NCBI RefSeq assembly: GCF_001368815.1
Contig: NZ_CTEI01000001.1
Location: 124,001-188,000 of the forward strand
DNA length: 64,000 bases
Origin: Paraliobacillus sp. PM-2
GTDB lineage: Bacteria > Bacillota > Bacilli > Bacillales > Amphibacillaceae
Direction of reading: 5' to 3'
Shown here: in pieces, positions 8,593-17,021 of the stretch
Layout: the number at the start of each line of letters is the position of its first letter
Numbering within the stretch: the first letter of the stretch is position 1
Notes under the pieces: model-generated
Told to the model about the DNA's origin: nothing
Database searches by the model: none
The model's input: the letters and a program-made list of their open reading frames with translations, nothing else
Position numbers and translations under genes: made by a program

Positions 8593-10203
8593 TCAATAAT
8601 GAGAGCTTTCCTTTTCAAAAACTATTTTTCCTCCAATCAAAGTATAAAGAATAGAAATATCTTTAATTTCAATGGGATCTATTTTTGTAGGATCTTTTTC
8701 TAATACAGCGAAATCCGCATGTTTCCCTATTTCTATACTACCTGAATTTTCTTCATCAAAGTTAAGTTGTGCACCATATATAGTCATGGCTTTTAAAGCA
8801 GTCACTACATCACATCTCTGATCTGGACCAAGTATTTCTCCTTCCCTTGTGACCCGGTTAACTGCTGACCAAACTGAGAAAAGTGGAGAAATGGGAGTAA
8901 TTGGACAATCGGAATGTAATGTAAACAACAATTGTCGATCAACTGCATCTTTTATTGGACTAATTCGACTTGCTCGTTCTGGACCTAAAAATAATTTTTG
9001 GTGTCTGTCACCCCAATAATAAACGTGATTAATAAAAAACGATCCTGCTAGTTGAAGGTCTTGCATTCTATCTAAGTCCTTGAGTGTGGCGGTCTGTACA
9101 TGCTCAATTCTGTGACGATGATCGATACGTGGTGTTTTTTCTAAGGCAAATTGAAAACCATCTATAATTGACTCGATGGCTCGATCCCCGTTACCGTGGA
9201 TAGCTATACGAAAACCGCGGTTGTGCAAATCAAAAATCTCTTCATTGAAAGCCTTTTGTTCATGAAATAATTGTCCATATAAGTTAGGTTTATTGTGATA
9301 TGGCTCTCTTAATGCACCGGTAAGTCCCTGAATTGATCCATCTTGAAACATTTTTGCACTATCTAACCGAACTAGGCCTTTGGATCTTTCTTGCATTTCT
9401 TGATCCAACTTCTTAGCATTGTACCCTGCAAATACAGCTCCCGGCCTGAAAAAATCATGCATTATCATTAGTTTTGATCGCAATGGATTTATACCTAGTG
9501 CTGCTGCTTTAAGATGCACCTCATATTCTATTATTCCAGAATATGACCCGACAGCTGCATCTGTACTTGTTGTTATTCCTTCGGCCATAAAATCTTTAGC
9601 AGCTTCTCCAAGCATATCGATCATTTCTTTCTCAGTTGGATCAGGAATTTTTTCATTAAAGGGATCCAATGCTTGCTCATACAACACACCATTAAGTTTT
9701 CCATGATTATTTTTTCCAAAGTTATCATTGGACACGCATTCATCTATTCCAACCAATTCAAGTGCCTTTGAGTTGACAACAGCTAAATGGCCACTTATAT
9801 GAGTGATAAAAACTGGATGGTTTGGAGAAACCTTATCTAAGTCAAATCTAGTAGGGTGTCGCTTTTCTGAAAGAAGTGTATCATCATAACCATACCCTAC
9901 AACCCATTCCCCTATAGGAACATCCATTGTTCTTTTCGAAATTGCTTCTAAAATATTGTCAATACTTTGATTTGGAGGACTACTGCAATTAACCCTATTA
10001 CGAGCTTGAGAATAGTCTATAATATGATTATGCGTATCAATAAAGCCAGGGAGCATTGTGGCTCCCTTTAGATTTAGAATTTTGGTATTGTCAGAAATAT
10101 TAACTTCACCACTCGGCGGCTCTGATTGAAACCATATATCACTAATCTTTCCATTCGTAACTGCCACTGATCCTGCAATAGTATTTTTTGAATCTAGTGT
10201 CAA
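8593..10203 (-). CDS. YtcJ-like amidohydrolase family protein
   Basis: Metal-dependent amidohydrolase of the YtcJ/AepA group (536 aa from the TTG at 10203). Motifs: the metal HxH of strand 1 in GFIDTHNHIID, IAIHGNGDRAIESIIDGF, RHRIEHVQ, TLHSDCPI, and the C-terminal composite strand GSIEIGKHADFAVLEKDP. The substrate is unknown. Translation may really start 13 codons upstream, at CTG 10242: that adds the conserved first strand (KVDLLITNANVLTLD) and GAGGAG lies 9 nt before it, whereas TTG 10203 has no ribosome binding site. The next upstream gene on this strand is an orphan betaine-type binding protein, hinting at use of an N-acyl or betaine-like compound; that link is speculative. Confidence 0.9.
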   Translation of the reverse strand: MTLDSKNTIAGSVAVTNGKISDIWFQSEPPSGEVNISDNTKILNLKGATMLPGFIDTHNHIIDYSQARNRVNCSSPPNQSIDNILEAISKRTMDVPIGEWVVGYGYDDTLLSEKRHPTRFDLDKVSPNHPVFITHISGHLAVVNSKALELVGIDECVSNDNFGKNNHGKLNGVLYEQALDPFNEKIPDPTEKEMIDMLGEAAKDFMAEGITTSTDAAVGSYSGIIEYEVHLKAAALGINPLRSKLMIMHDFFRPGAVFAGYNAKKLDQEMQERSKGLVRLDSAKMFQDGSIQGLTGALREPYHNKPNLYGQLFHEQKAFNEEIFDLHNRGFRIAIHGNGDRAIESIIDGFQFALEKTPRIDHRHRIEHVQTATLKDLDRMQDLQLAGSFFINHVYYWGDRHQKLFLGPERASRISPIKDAVDRQLLFTLHSDCPITPISPLFSVWSAVNRVTREGEILGPDQRCDVVTALKAMTIYGAQLNFDEENSGSIEIGKHADFAVLEKDPTKIDPIEIKDISILYTLIGGKIVFEKESSHY

Positions 10204-10344
10204 AACGTTAGCATTAGTAATTAATAAATCTACTTTATTCAGAATTCATCACTCCTCTATACTGGGTCATATGTTTAACGTGATAGCCAATGTTTTGTAT
10301 CTACAGTTCCTCTTTTATAAATGAGACTGTGAATTTTATCTTTT

Positions 10345-11241
10345 TTATTTCTCTATCATTTCTTCAACTTTTTCTTGGTTATTATCAATCCACTCACGTG
10401 CAACTTCTTCTGGTTCATCACCACTATCAATCATTGTAATCATCTCTTCAACATCTTTAAGCGATATGCTCCAATTACTTAAAAAATTGTAAACATCAGA
10501 ATCGTTTTCTTTCAACTCCTTATTTGCTATGACATTAACAGTAGAAGCATTAAAGTATTCTGGTGTTTTTTCATTACTTATTATTTTAACGTTATATTTA
10601 TTAAACATTGTATGGGGGCGCCAACCATAAAACATAACTGGCTCTTCTTTTTTCATCATACGAACTGCTTGAGCCATCATAGCACCTTCAGAAGAGTTAA
10701 TTTGTACCATGTCTAAATCATAACCTTCAATCACTTTGTCGATATTCTTTGTTGCTGGATCCCCTTCTCCGACCGAATATATTTCATTATTAAACATATC
10801 CTCTTTGCCTTTTATGTCTCCAATATCATTGATATCTTCCATATATTTTGGTACAACCAAACCGGAATCAGCGTCATCATAACTTAAAGCAACTTTTTCA
10901 ATCTTATCAGAAAATTTTTCTAAATAATTACTTTGTCCCGGAAGCCATGAATCCATAAACACATCAATATCTCCACGTGCAAGACCAGCGTAGACACTTC
11001 CAGCTTCTGCTTCTATTTCTTCTACTTCATACCCCATATCTTGTAAAATAAGGCTTGCAATCTTAGTTGGAGGTACTGTACTTGTCCACGGAGTAACACC
11101 AAAAGTTATTGTTTGACCTTTTTCATCACTATCTTTTGCTTCCTCTTGATCTGCTGTAGCATTCGATTCCTCTTCTGATGAACAACCAATAATAAATACT
11201 AAAAATAATACTGCCAATAGACCTAATAAAGCTTTTTTCAC
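10345..11241 (-). CDS. Glycine-betaine-type ABC substrate-binding lipoprotein, orphan
   Basis: A 298-residue OpuAC/ProX-family binding protein. It has a lipoprotein signal (LFLVFIIGC, Cys20) and an acidic linker, then the binding core with ITFGVTPWTSTVPPTK, DVFMDSWLPGQ, VVPKYMEDIND and YGWRPHTMF; the Trp residues resemble the aromatic box that holds quaternary amines. GTG start with AAAGGAGAGG 8 nt upstream. No permease or ATPase gene is near, so it must share a transporter encoded elsewhere or act as a receptor. It lies upstream of the amidohydrolase on the same strand (gap ~100 nt), so co-transcription is likely. Confidence 0.92.
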   Translation of the reverse strand: MKKALLGLLAVLFLVFIIGCSSEEESNATADQEEAKDSDEKGQTITFGVTPWTSTVPPTKIASLILQDMGYEVEEIEAEAGSVYAGLARGDIDVFMDSWLPGQSNYLEKFSDKIEKVALSYDDADSGLVVPKYMEDINDIGDIKGKEDMFNNEIYSVGEGDPATKNIDKVIEGYDLDMVQINSSEGAMMAQAVRMMKKEEPVMFYGWRPHTMFNKYNVKIISNEKTPEYFNASTVNVIANKELKENDSDVYNFLSNWSISLKDVEEMITMIDSGDEPEEVAREWIDNNQEKVEEMIEK

Positions 11242-11610
11242 TGTGACCTCTCCTTTTATATTTATGATTTTGTCTTAAACCGTGAGTCTCCCTAGCAAAA
11301 ACCCCAAGAGAATATAAATACATGACATTGTTACTATTAATTCTATAATTAGGTATTTTGCATCTAAGCAATACCAGTCAATTAACGGAGTTTATCTAGC
11401 GAATATTCAGACCAGTCTGACAATTTGTTTGATTACGTTACGTACTATACCATCCAGACGGTTGTGTTTGCAAACATTCTATAATAAAAAGTACTAATAT
11501 TCATCTCATTAGAACATTTACCTTACCACTCAACCCTGCACAATGCTGGTGTTTCTATTCATTTAAGGAAAAATACACAAAAAATTTAATGAAATCATAA
11601 AAATATCCTC

Positions 11611-11646
11611 TTGGTGGTACCCCCCCTCAGTACCTACCAATTTTTT
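11611..11646 (+). terminator. Terminator-like hairpin with no plus-strand gene upstream
   Basis: TTGGTGGTAC (11611-11620) pairs with GTACCTACCAA (11630-11640) with one bulged T and a C-rich loop, followed by six T. No plus-strand coding gene precedes it, so it ends either antisense transcription or a small RNA. GGTGGTAC superficially recalls a T-box but the rest does not fit. Confidence 0.45.
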
Positions 11647-11701
11647 CATGCTGTTTTTTTATTCAAAGTAGTACATAGATCCCCCATAAATAAAAGATCC
11701 C

Positions 11702-11730
11702 ACTCGTATAGTATAAATAGTTATACGAGT
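11702..11730 (+). repeat. 9-bp inverted repeat upstream of TPR gene
   Basis: ACTCGTATA (11702-11710) and TATACGAGT (11722-11730) form a perfect stem with an 11-nt loop, followed by four T. It is a weak terminator or an operator for the downstream gene. Confidence 0.4.
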
Positions 11731-11857
11731 TTTTCTGAGGTATATGTAAATAACACGATGCAACGAATGAGACAAGCATGATCGGAATACGAATAGATGT
11801 ATGCTGAAGTAATCAGGTGCATCGCATCATAAAAAAATGACAATGTGAGGGATTAGT

Positions 11858-13957
11858 GTGACAACCGAGAATGAACGAATTAGTAAATCCTATTATCAAA
11901 CGATTATAGATGAAAGCAACAAACAAGGACACGCAGTCAAGATATTGGGTGACATGTACATAGAAGAAATGCAAAAACAACAGCCGAACCTATCATCGAT
12001 TCGCTTCGCCCAAGGGGAAGTTTATTTCTTGAATAATGATTATGAAGCTGCCATTTTTAAATGGAGGCAACCTCTAGAAGAGGAGCTTATTCCATGGGGA
12101 CAGAAGAATATAGCAGATGCTCACATGGAATTAGGATTATTGGAAGATGCAGAAGAACTTTACAGGCAAGTCAACACGTCATCACTTGCCCTACAATCGG
12201 AGGTTTTCTTGCAGCTACTTTCCTTGCATGTACAACAAGGCAATCAAGCAAAAGCAGTTAGCACTATCAAGGAAGCTGTTGCGTTAAATCCTGATTATCC
12301 TCGCCTAACAGAGATAGCCCAGACCTATTTGGAGGATATTAATGATTGGGATCATGCTATTGAACTAGCAGTTGGTGAGGCAATACGAACACAATCGGTC
12401 TATTGGGTTGATGTCTTATCAGGATATGTTCAACAAGGGTTGAACGTTAATCATCCACCAGACTATTTTAATGGTCTACTGATTGATTTACTGCAGTTGG
12501 ACCGTGACCGTTTTGAAAGCTTTACAGAAGTATTATGGAATAGCTATCGGCAAAGCGCTTATTATTTAGAATGGCTGAACGTGATGAACCGGCTGCTTTA
12601 CGATTTGCAAAATGAACTACCTTTTGTGTGGGAGAAGCTTCCGAATTTATATCAAGAAGCATACTTCGACTTAATTAGTGGTGACTTTTTAATCAAGGAT
12701 ATCTCTGATTTGGTACAAAATCATTTAGCGAACTGGATAGAAATAACGTCAGAATCAGATGCGTTGGTTTCTTCCACGGCCATCCTTGCATGGGATGAAA
12801 CCTTCCCTTCGACGCTTGATGCAGATCTAATTAGTAAAGCCACCTACCTGTATGAAAATGCAACACCGAATCAAAATGGAAGAAAAGATGGGGTGAAGCT
12901 TTTTCATGCTATTAACGATTGGGCAAAAGAAGAAGGCTTGTTAGAAGCGTTAACGGAGCATATAGAGCCGATGCTAACGGGTTACAATATAGAGGTGGCG
13001 AGTCCGTCAAGCATCCATCAAGTGGTTAAAGCTTCGATAGCTTTCCTGCTGCAACAAAGAGTAGATTTGGAAAAAGGCATAGAGGAAGATATTCACTGGA
13101 ATGAAGCATTACTAGCTAGCTTACAGCATAGCCACCAACAGCTTGGAACGATGGAGAAGGAAGCGGCCTATGAGATGACAGATGCGTTCCGTAAGATGAA
13201 AAATTCCTTAACGCAACGTGTGTTGACTGATCTGCCTAAACACTTACAAGCTAGTTCCAGTATTATTCAGGAGGACAGTGATTTTTCCACGATCCATGAA
13301 GACTTAAATGAAGAAATGAATCAACGTATTGTTACCTTCATGAAAAAATTTGTGAACAATGACGTGAAACATGCGGTACAGCAGTGGGTTGAGGATTCTA
13401 AAACGGAATTCCAGAAACACCAAGTAGCATGTGACGAATTAAGTGAGACAATTAATAAGCAATTTGGTGAAGAAAAGATTGTCCTGCAGGGTGACTTTAA
13501 AGTGATCGATGATTGGCAAAGAGACTTGGAACGGATATCCCGCGGATTGCTGCGTTTTGAAAAAATAAATGTTTTGCGCCGTAATACCCCTTCCCAGTTA
13601 TTTTTAAAAGGAGCGGGCAAACTAATTGGTTCCTTCTCCAAGAATAACGACATGCTTTATAGTAAATATATAAACTATGTTGAAAATGAGGATTATAGTG
13701 AGACAGTTAAGGATATCATCACCCCATTTATGCAGCAATTGGAATTCTTTGAGGGATCGATAGGGTGGGACGTTAGCAGGTTCTTCTCCAATCCATTGGA
13801 AGTATTGAATATGGAAATGGAGAAGGTTGAAACAGATATTCAAAGCCATACACATGTCTTACAAAAAATGCACGACAACCCTGAAACCTATCGCGATCCA
13901 CTGACCTTGTTCGAATTGAGGTTGAGTCAGTATGAGTTGATGCATATGATTGGTTAA
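11858..13957 (+). CDS. Large cytoplasmic TPR-repeat protein
   Basis: A 699-residue soluble protein of unknown role. Residues ~10-180 are tetratricopeptide-like helical pairs (GEVYFLNNDYEAAIFKWRQP, NIADAHMELGLLEDAEELYR, HVQQGNQAKAVSTIKEAVAL). The middle is helical without clear repeats, and the last ~250 residues are rich in charged helices, suggesting a coiled-coil scaffold. There is no signal peptide, membrane helix or catalytic motif. GTG start with GTGAGGG 7 nt upstream. It stands alone between an intergenic region and a convergent transporter. I do not recognise a specific family beyond TPR; a protein-protein adaptor is the most that can be inferred. Confidence 0.75.
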   Translation: MTTENERISKSYYQTIIDESNKQGHAVKILGDMYIEEMQKQQPNLSSIRFAQGEVYFLNNDYEAAIFKWRQPLEEELIPWGQKNIADAHMELGLLEDAEELYRQVNTSSLALQSEVFLQLLSLHVQQGNQAKAVSTIKEAVALNPDYPRLTEIAQTYLEDINDWDHAIELAVGEAIRTQSVYWVDVLSGYVQQGLNVNHPPDYFNGLLIDLLQLDRDRFESFTEVLWNSYRQSAYYLEWLNVMNRLLYDLQNELPFVWEKLPNLYQEAYFDLISGDFLIKDISDLVQNHLANWIEITSESDALVSSTAILAWDETFPSTLDADLISKATYLYENATPNQNGRKDGVKLFHAINDWAKEEGLLEALTEHIEPMLTGYNIEVASPSSIHQVVKASIAFLLQQRVDLEKGIEEDIHWNEALLASLQHSHQQLGTMEKEAAYEMTDAFRKMKNSLTQRVLTDLPKHLQASSSIIQEDSDFSTIHEDLNEEMNQRIVTFMKKFVNNDVKHAVQQWVEDSKTEFQKHQVACDELSETINKQFGEEKIVLQGDFKVIDDWQRDLERISRGLLRFEKINVLRRNTPSQLFLKGAGKLIGSFSKNNDMLYSKYINYVENEDYSETVKDIITPFMQQLEFFEGSIGWDVSRFFSNPLEVLNMEMEKVETDIQSHTHVLQKMHDNPETYRDPLTLFELRLSQYELMHMIG

Positions 13958-14047
13958 GTGTAGAAGCAATAAAGTAATATAAAAAGCTGTGTGATTTCTA
14001 AGTAGGATATGCAGTGAACTTCATCATGACTAAAATATATTGTTAGC

Positions 14048-14085
14048 AAAAAACAGCACCACTCATGGTTATTGAGTGGTGCTGT
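14048..14085 (-). terminator. Terminator of pbuE
   Basis: ACAGCACCACTCA (14053-14065) pairs perfectly with 14073-14085 around a 7-nt loop. On the minus strand a run of six T follows (14053-14048). It also separates the convergent TPR gene. Confidence 0.88.
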
Positions 14086-14108
14086 CTACTTCTATTCTAA
14101 ATCCCAAA

Positions 14109-15299
14109 TCACCCATTACTCTCCGCAGTCAATCCAACTTTCCCATTCTCCTCCAGACCAGTTTTCCTAGTCAAAGAAAATACTGCGCATAGCAAGGAAA
14201 TGACCACTAGGATGCCACCGAACCAGGCCATGTTAGAAATGGAACTAGAGAAATTCAACACGACGCCACCATAGGCTGATCCAAGTGAGATACCGATTTG
14301 TAATGCTGAGTTATTAAAGCTTTGCTGAATGTCGGATGTCACAGGGTCTGATTGAATCAGATAGCTTTGTTGTGGTGGTGCTAGACTCCAGCTTAATCCA
14401 GCCCATATCATCATTACCGGTATAAACACCACAATGGAGAACGTAGTGAATGGCAAGATGAATAGGACGGCAGCGAATGCAACGATAACGGCAATAATAC
14501 TTTTTGGTGGTCCGATTCGATCGGAAAGAATACCACCGAATGCGCCACCGCTTACTGCTGCAACCCCAAATAATAGATAGCTAATGCTAATCCAAGTAGA
14601 GTTCAAGCCAAGCTCTGTCTCTAAAAATGGTGTGAAGTATGCATATAACGTATAATGTCCTGCTAGCATAAACATCGTTGCAAGGTGGGCACTTCCTAAC
14701 TTGAAGCTACTCACTGCTTTTAACTGTTGTTTTAATGGAACGGTCTTTTCTCCAGGGATCCGCTCTAAAAAGATCGAGATTAGGATAAAGGAACCGATGG
14801 ATAAAATAGAAATACCGAGAAAAATAATGCGCCAGCCAAATTGTTCGGAAATTAGAATGCCGAGTGGCACACCCATCACAAGGGAGGAGCTAATTCCCAT
14901 ATAGATAAGTCCTAGTGCTTTAGCTCGGTGTGCTGGTGCCACAATTTTCGATGCGATCGTTAAGGATAATACAACGATCAGTGCGGTACTCATGGCGGTT
15001 AATATCCTTGCGATCATCATTAAGGTAAAAGTTGGACTGAAATAGGTCATCATATTACCGATGAAGAAAGCGAACAAGGATATAAGGTATAGCTTTTTTC
15101 GTTCCATTTTGCTAGTTAAGACTAGTAACACAGGGCCAGCAATGGCATATATAAGTGCAAAAATTGTGATTAGTTGTCCTGCGGAGCTTAAAGTAATATT
15201 TAAATCATCTGCGATAGCTGGTAGGATGCCTCCAACGACTAATTCAACGAGTCCAACTGCTACGGTTGATAATGCGAGTATAAAAACTTTTATATTCAT
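14109..15299 (-). CDS. pbuE: Purine base efflux pump PbuE (MFS DHA1)
   Basis: A 396-residue MFS carrier with 12 predicted helices. The N-terminus ([20 protein letters not shown]), the loop [16 protein letters not shown] and the motif [12 protein letters not shown] closely resemble Bacillus subtilis PbuE (YdhL), which exports adenine and hypoxanthine. The identification is strengthened by the 5' leader, an adenine-type purine riboswitch as in B. subtilis pbuE. It is a single gene with its own promoter, riboswitch and terminator. Expected behaviour is induction when adenine accumulates. Confidence 0.93.
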   Translation of the reverse strand: MNIKVFILALSTVAVGLVELVVGGILPAIADDLNITLSSAGQLITIFALIYAIAGPVLLVLTSKMERKKLYLISLFAFFIGNMMTYFSPTFTLMMIARILTAMSTALIVVLSLTIASKIVAPAHRAKALGLIYMGISSSLVMGVPLGILISEQFGWRIIFLGISILSIGSFILISIFLERIPGEKTVPLKQQLKAVSSFKLGSAHLATMFMLAGHYTLYAYFTPFLETELGLNSTWISISYLLFGVAAVSGGAFGGILSDRIGPPKSIIAVIVAFAAVLFILPFTTFSIVVFIPVMMIWAGLSWSLAPPQQSYLIQSDPVTSDIQQSFNNSALQIGISLGSAYGGVVLNFSSSISNMAWFGGILVVISLLCAVFSLTRKTGLEENGKVGLTAESNG

Positions 15300-15350
15300 A
15301 GTCTGTTTTTCTTCCTTTCTACTGTATCGATGTTGTCTATATTTTTAGGA

Positions 15351-15404
15351 ATAAAAAAATCCTGATTACAAAAAATGAACAGTTCATTTTCTGTAATCAG
15401 GATT
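15351..15404 (-). terminator. Riboswitch expression platform (regulatory terminator)
   Basis: On the minus strand a 23-nt arm (15404-15382) pairs with 15380-15358 with one mismatch, then seven T follow. The first arm contains the 3' strand of aptamer helix P1 and of P3, so forming this terminator destroys the aptamer. Ligand binding should therefore favour read-through into pbuE. Confidence 0.88.
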
Positions 15405-15453
15405 TTGTGGTTCCTGGTAGAGACCCTCAGCCATATTCTGAGGTTATACAGGT
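15391..15453 (-). promoter_or_regulatory. Purine riboswitch, adenine type
   Basis: On the minus strand: P1 5' strand CTGTA with J1/2 TAA; P2 CCTCAG / CTGAGG closing the conserved loop AATATGG; J2/3 GTCTCTACC; P3 CAGGA / TCCTG with loop ACCACAAAA; J3/1 ATT, then the P1 3' strand TACAG. The core matches the purine aptamer (TATAA, ATATGG, TCTACC). The J3/1 base equivalent to position 74 is T (GATTAC, as in B. subtilis pbuE GATTAT, versus GACTAT in guanine types), which predicts adenine specificity. Confidence 0.92.
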
Positions 15454-15477
15454 AATTTATTTGATAAACACTAGAAT

Positions 15478-15506
15478 AGTTTACTAGCTTTTGTTGAGTT
15501 TATCAA
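15478..15506 (-). promoter_or_regulatory. Promoter of the pbuE riboswitch transcript
   Basis: On the minus strand, -35 TTGATA (15506-15501), a 17-nt spacer and -10 TAAACT (15483-15478), about 25 nt before the aptamer. The -10 is only a moderate match. Confidence 0.5.
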
Positions 15507-15783
15507 GTATTAAATAATTCAATGACGACACCATGAGCCTAGTACGAGTGTTTTTAGTAAGTGGGCATGTCGACATCGTTTAACCTACGCTTCAAAAATA
15601 TAAGATCTCCATATTCACTTAAAAGTTTATGCAGAGGTGTCCTTACGTTTTTTAATAGACTAAACTGAGGTAAATTAGAATAAAAAAGAGTGAACAAGCA
15701 AAAAAATTTACTTTCTAAAACCAATATTTTAAACTAAACCGAACAATGCTCATCCATAGTAGTCTGGAAAGGATGTTATATAA

Positions 15784-16785
15784 ATGAAACTTAGTATCTT
15801 AGATCAAGCCCCGATTACGAGAGGGAATGATGCAACAGATGCATTAAAAAAAGCAGAAGAACTAGCCGTTTTAGGTGATGAACTAGGCTATCATCGCATG
15901 TGGATGGCAGAACATCATGCCAGTCGCGATGTAAATGTGTTTGCAAGCTCTGCTCCTGAGATTTCAACAGCCTTTCTAACAGCTAAAACAAAGCATCTTC
16001 GTATCGGAACAGGTGGTGTAATGATGATGCATTACTCTCCACTTAAATTGGCTGAAGTATTTAAAACCTTAAATGCCTATGTGCCGGGCCGAATTGACTT
16101 TGGCGTTGGCCGAGCCCCTGGTGGAGATAATCACGCCATTTATGCTTTATCTGAAGGACGGCAACCAATGATAAACAATCTGTATGAAAAATTTGATACG
16201 ACCTTACAGTTGCTTCATGACGAAGTACCTGAAGATCGTTTATATCAGAAAACAATCGCAACACCAAACGACATTGTTTTGCCAGAAGCATGGTTATTAG
16301 GTTCAAGTGGTAACAGTGCAGTTGAAGCGGGCCGTAGAGGTGTCGGTTATTCTTTTGCACAGTTTTTCAATGGGGAAATGTCGCAAGAAATCTTAGATGC
16401 ATACAGAAACCATTTCCAACCTTCTGCGTTTATGCAAAAACCTGAAATAAATGTTTCATATATGGTCACAACAGCTCAATCAAAAGAAGAAGCTGAATTC
16501 GAAGCAAAACCGCAAGATATTTGGCGTTTGTTATTTATGCGAGGGAAAGTCACCCCAGTCATGACACCTGAAGAGGCCCGTGATTACCCATTGACGGAAA
16601 TGGATCGAATGATTATTGAACAGAATCGTAAAGTCCATTTAGTTGGAGATGTAAAAGAAATCGCAACAACGTTACAAGAAGAGCAAGCCTATTATGGTTT
16701 TGATGAAGCGATGATCTGTAGCATTCCCCACTCACAAGAAAAACGTTTAAATGTGTATCGGCTATTGGCTAATGAATTGATTTGA
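15784..16785 (+). CDS. LLM-class flavin-dependent oxidoreductase
   Basis: A 333-residue luciferase-like monooxygenase (TIM barrel, F-type flavin cofactor), of the single-subunit bacterial group with MKLSILDQAPI at the N-terminus. Conserved stretches are LGYHRMWMAEHH, FLTAKTKHLRIGTGGVMMMHYSPLKLAEVF, RIDFGVGRAPGG and LLGSSGNSAVEAGRRGVGYSF. Enzymes of this group use reduced FMN and oxygen on small organic substrates; the substrate here is unknown. GGAAAGGATG precedes the ATG. It is monocistronic with its own terminator. Confidence 0.9.
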   Translation: MKLSILDQAPITRGNDATDALKKAEELAVLGDELGYHRMWMAEHHASRDVNVFASSAPEISTAFLTAKTKHLRIGTGGVMMMHYSPLKLAEVFKTLNAYVPGRIDFGVGRAPGGDNHAIYALSEGRQPMINNLYEKFDTTLQLLHDEVPEDRLYQKTIATPNDIVLPEAWLLGSSGNSAVEAGRRGVGYSFAQFFNGEMSQEILDAYRNHFQPSAFMQKPEINVSYMVTTAQSKEEAEFEAKPQDIWRLLFMRGKVTPVMTPEEARDYPLTEMDRMIIEQNRKVHLVGDVKEIATTLQEEQAYYGFDEAMICSIPHSQEKRLNVYRLLANELI

Positions 16786-16855
16786 AGTATTGAGGTTTAA
16801 GGAAATATGTCATTAGTCGAATTTTACAAATAATATTAGTAAAATACTTTAGACT

Positions 16856-16898
16856 GCCTATATGCTGACGATTCACATTGTTAGTTTATAGGCTTTTA
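16856..16898 (+). terminator. Terminator of the LLM oxidoreductase gene
   Basis: GCCTATA-GCTGAC pairs with GTTAGT-TATAGGC (two G-U pairs) and is followed by TTTTAATTTT. It shows that the next gene does not start before this point. Confidence 0.75.
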
Positions 16899-16953
16899 AT
16901 TTTGGTTATATATGATGAAACAGTTAGATTTGTAACCAGTTTACCAGGTCAAA

Positions 16954-16979
16954 TATTCTATTATAGAATAGAGTATAAT
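16954..16979 (+). promoter_or_regulatory. Helicase promoter -10 with overlapping palindromic operator
   Basis: TATTCTAT-T-ATAGAATA (16954-16970) is a perfect palindrome with 8-bp arms. It lies 3 bp upstream of a consensus -10 TATAAT (16974-16979), where it would cover the -35/spacer region. The -35 itself is poor, so transcription may depend on, or be blocked by, a dimeric DNA-binding protein. Confidence 0.6.
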
Positions 16980-17021
16980 ACTAACTATGCATATAAATAT
17001 TTTAATTTGGGAGATATTAAC

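Larger units (their letters stand above)
11242..11857. other. Long intergenic region with hairpins
   Basis: No gene found. It holds CAGAC-CA-GTCTG (11408-11419), a possible operator near the binding-protein promoter; a plus-strand -10-like TATAAT (11480-11485); a terminator-like hairpin at 11611-11646; and a 9-bp inverted repeat at 11702-11730. AT-rich throughout. Confidence 0.5.

Noticed and set aside
11611-11646. Hairpin considered as a T-box leader end
   Set aside because: Only GGTGGTAC fits; no specifier stem or the rest of the T-box core upstream, and no aminoacyl-tRNA or amino-acid gene downstream.
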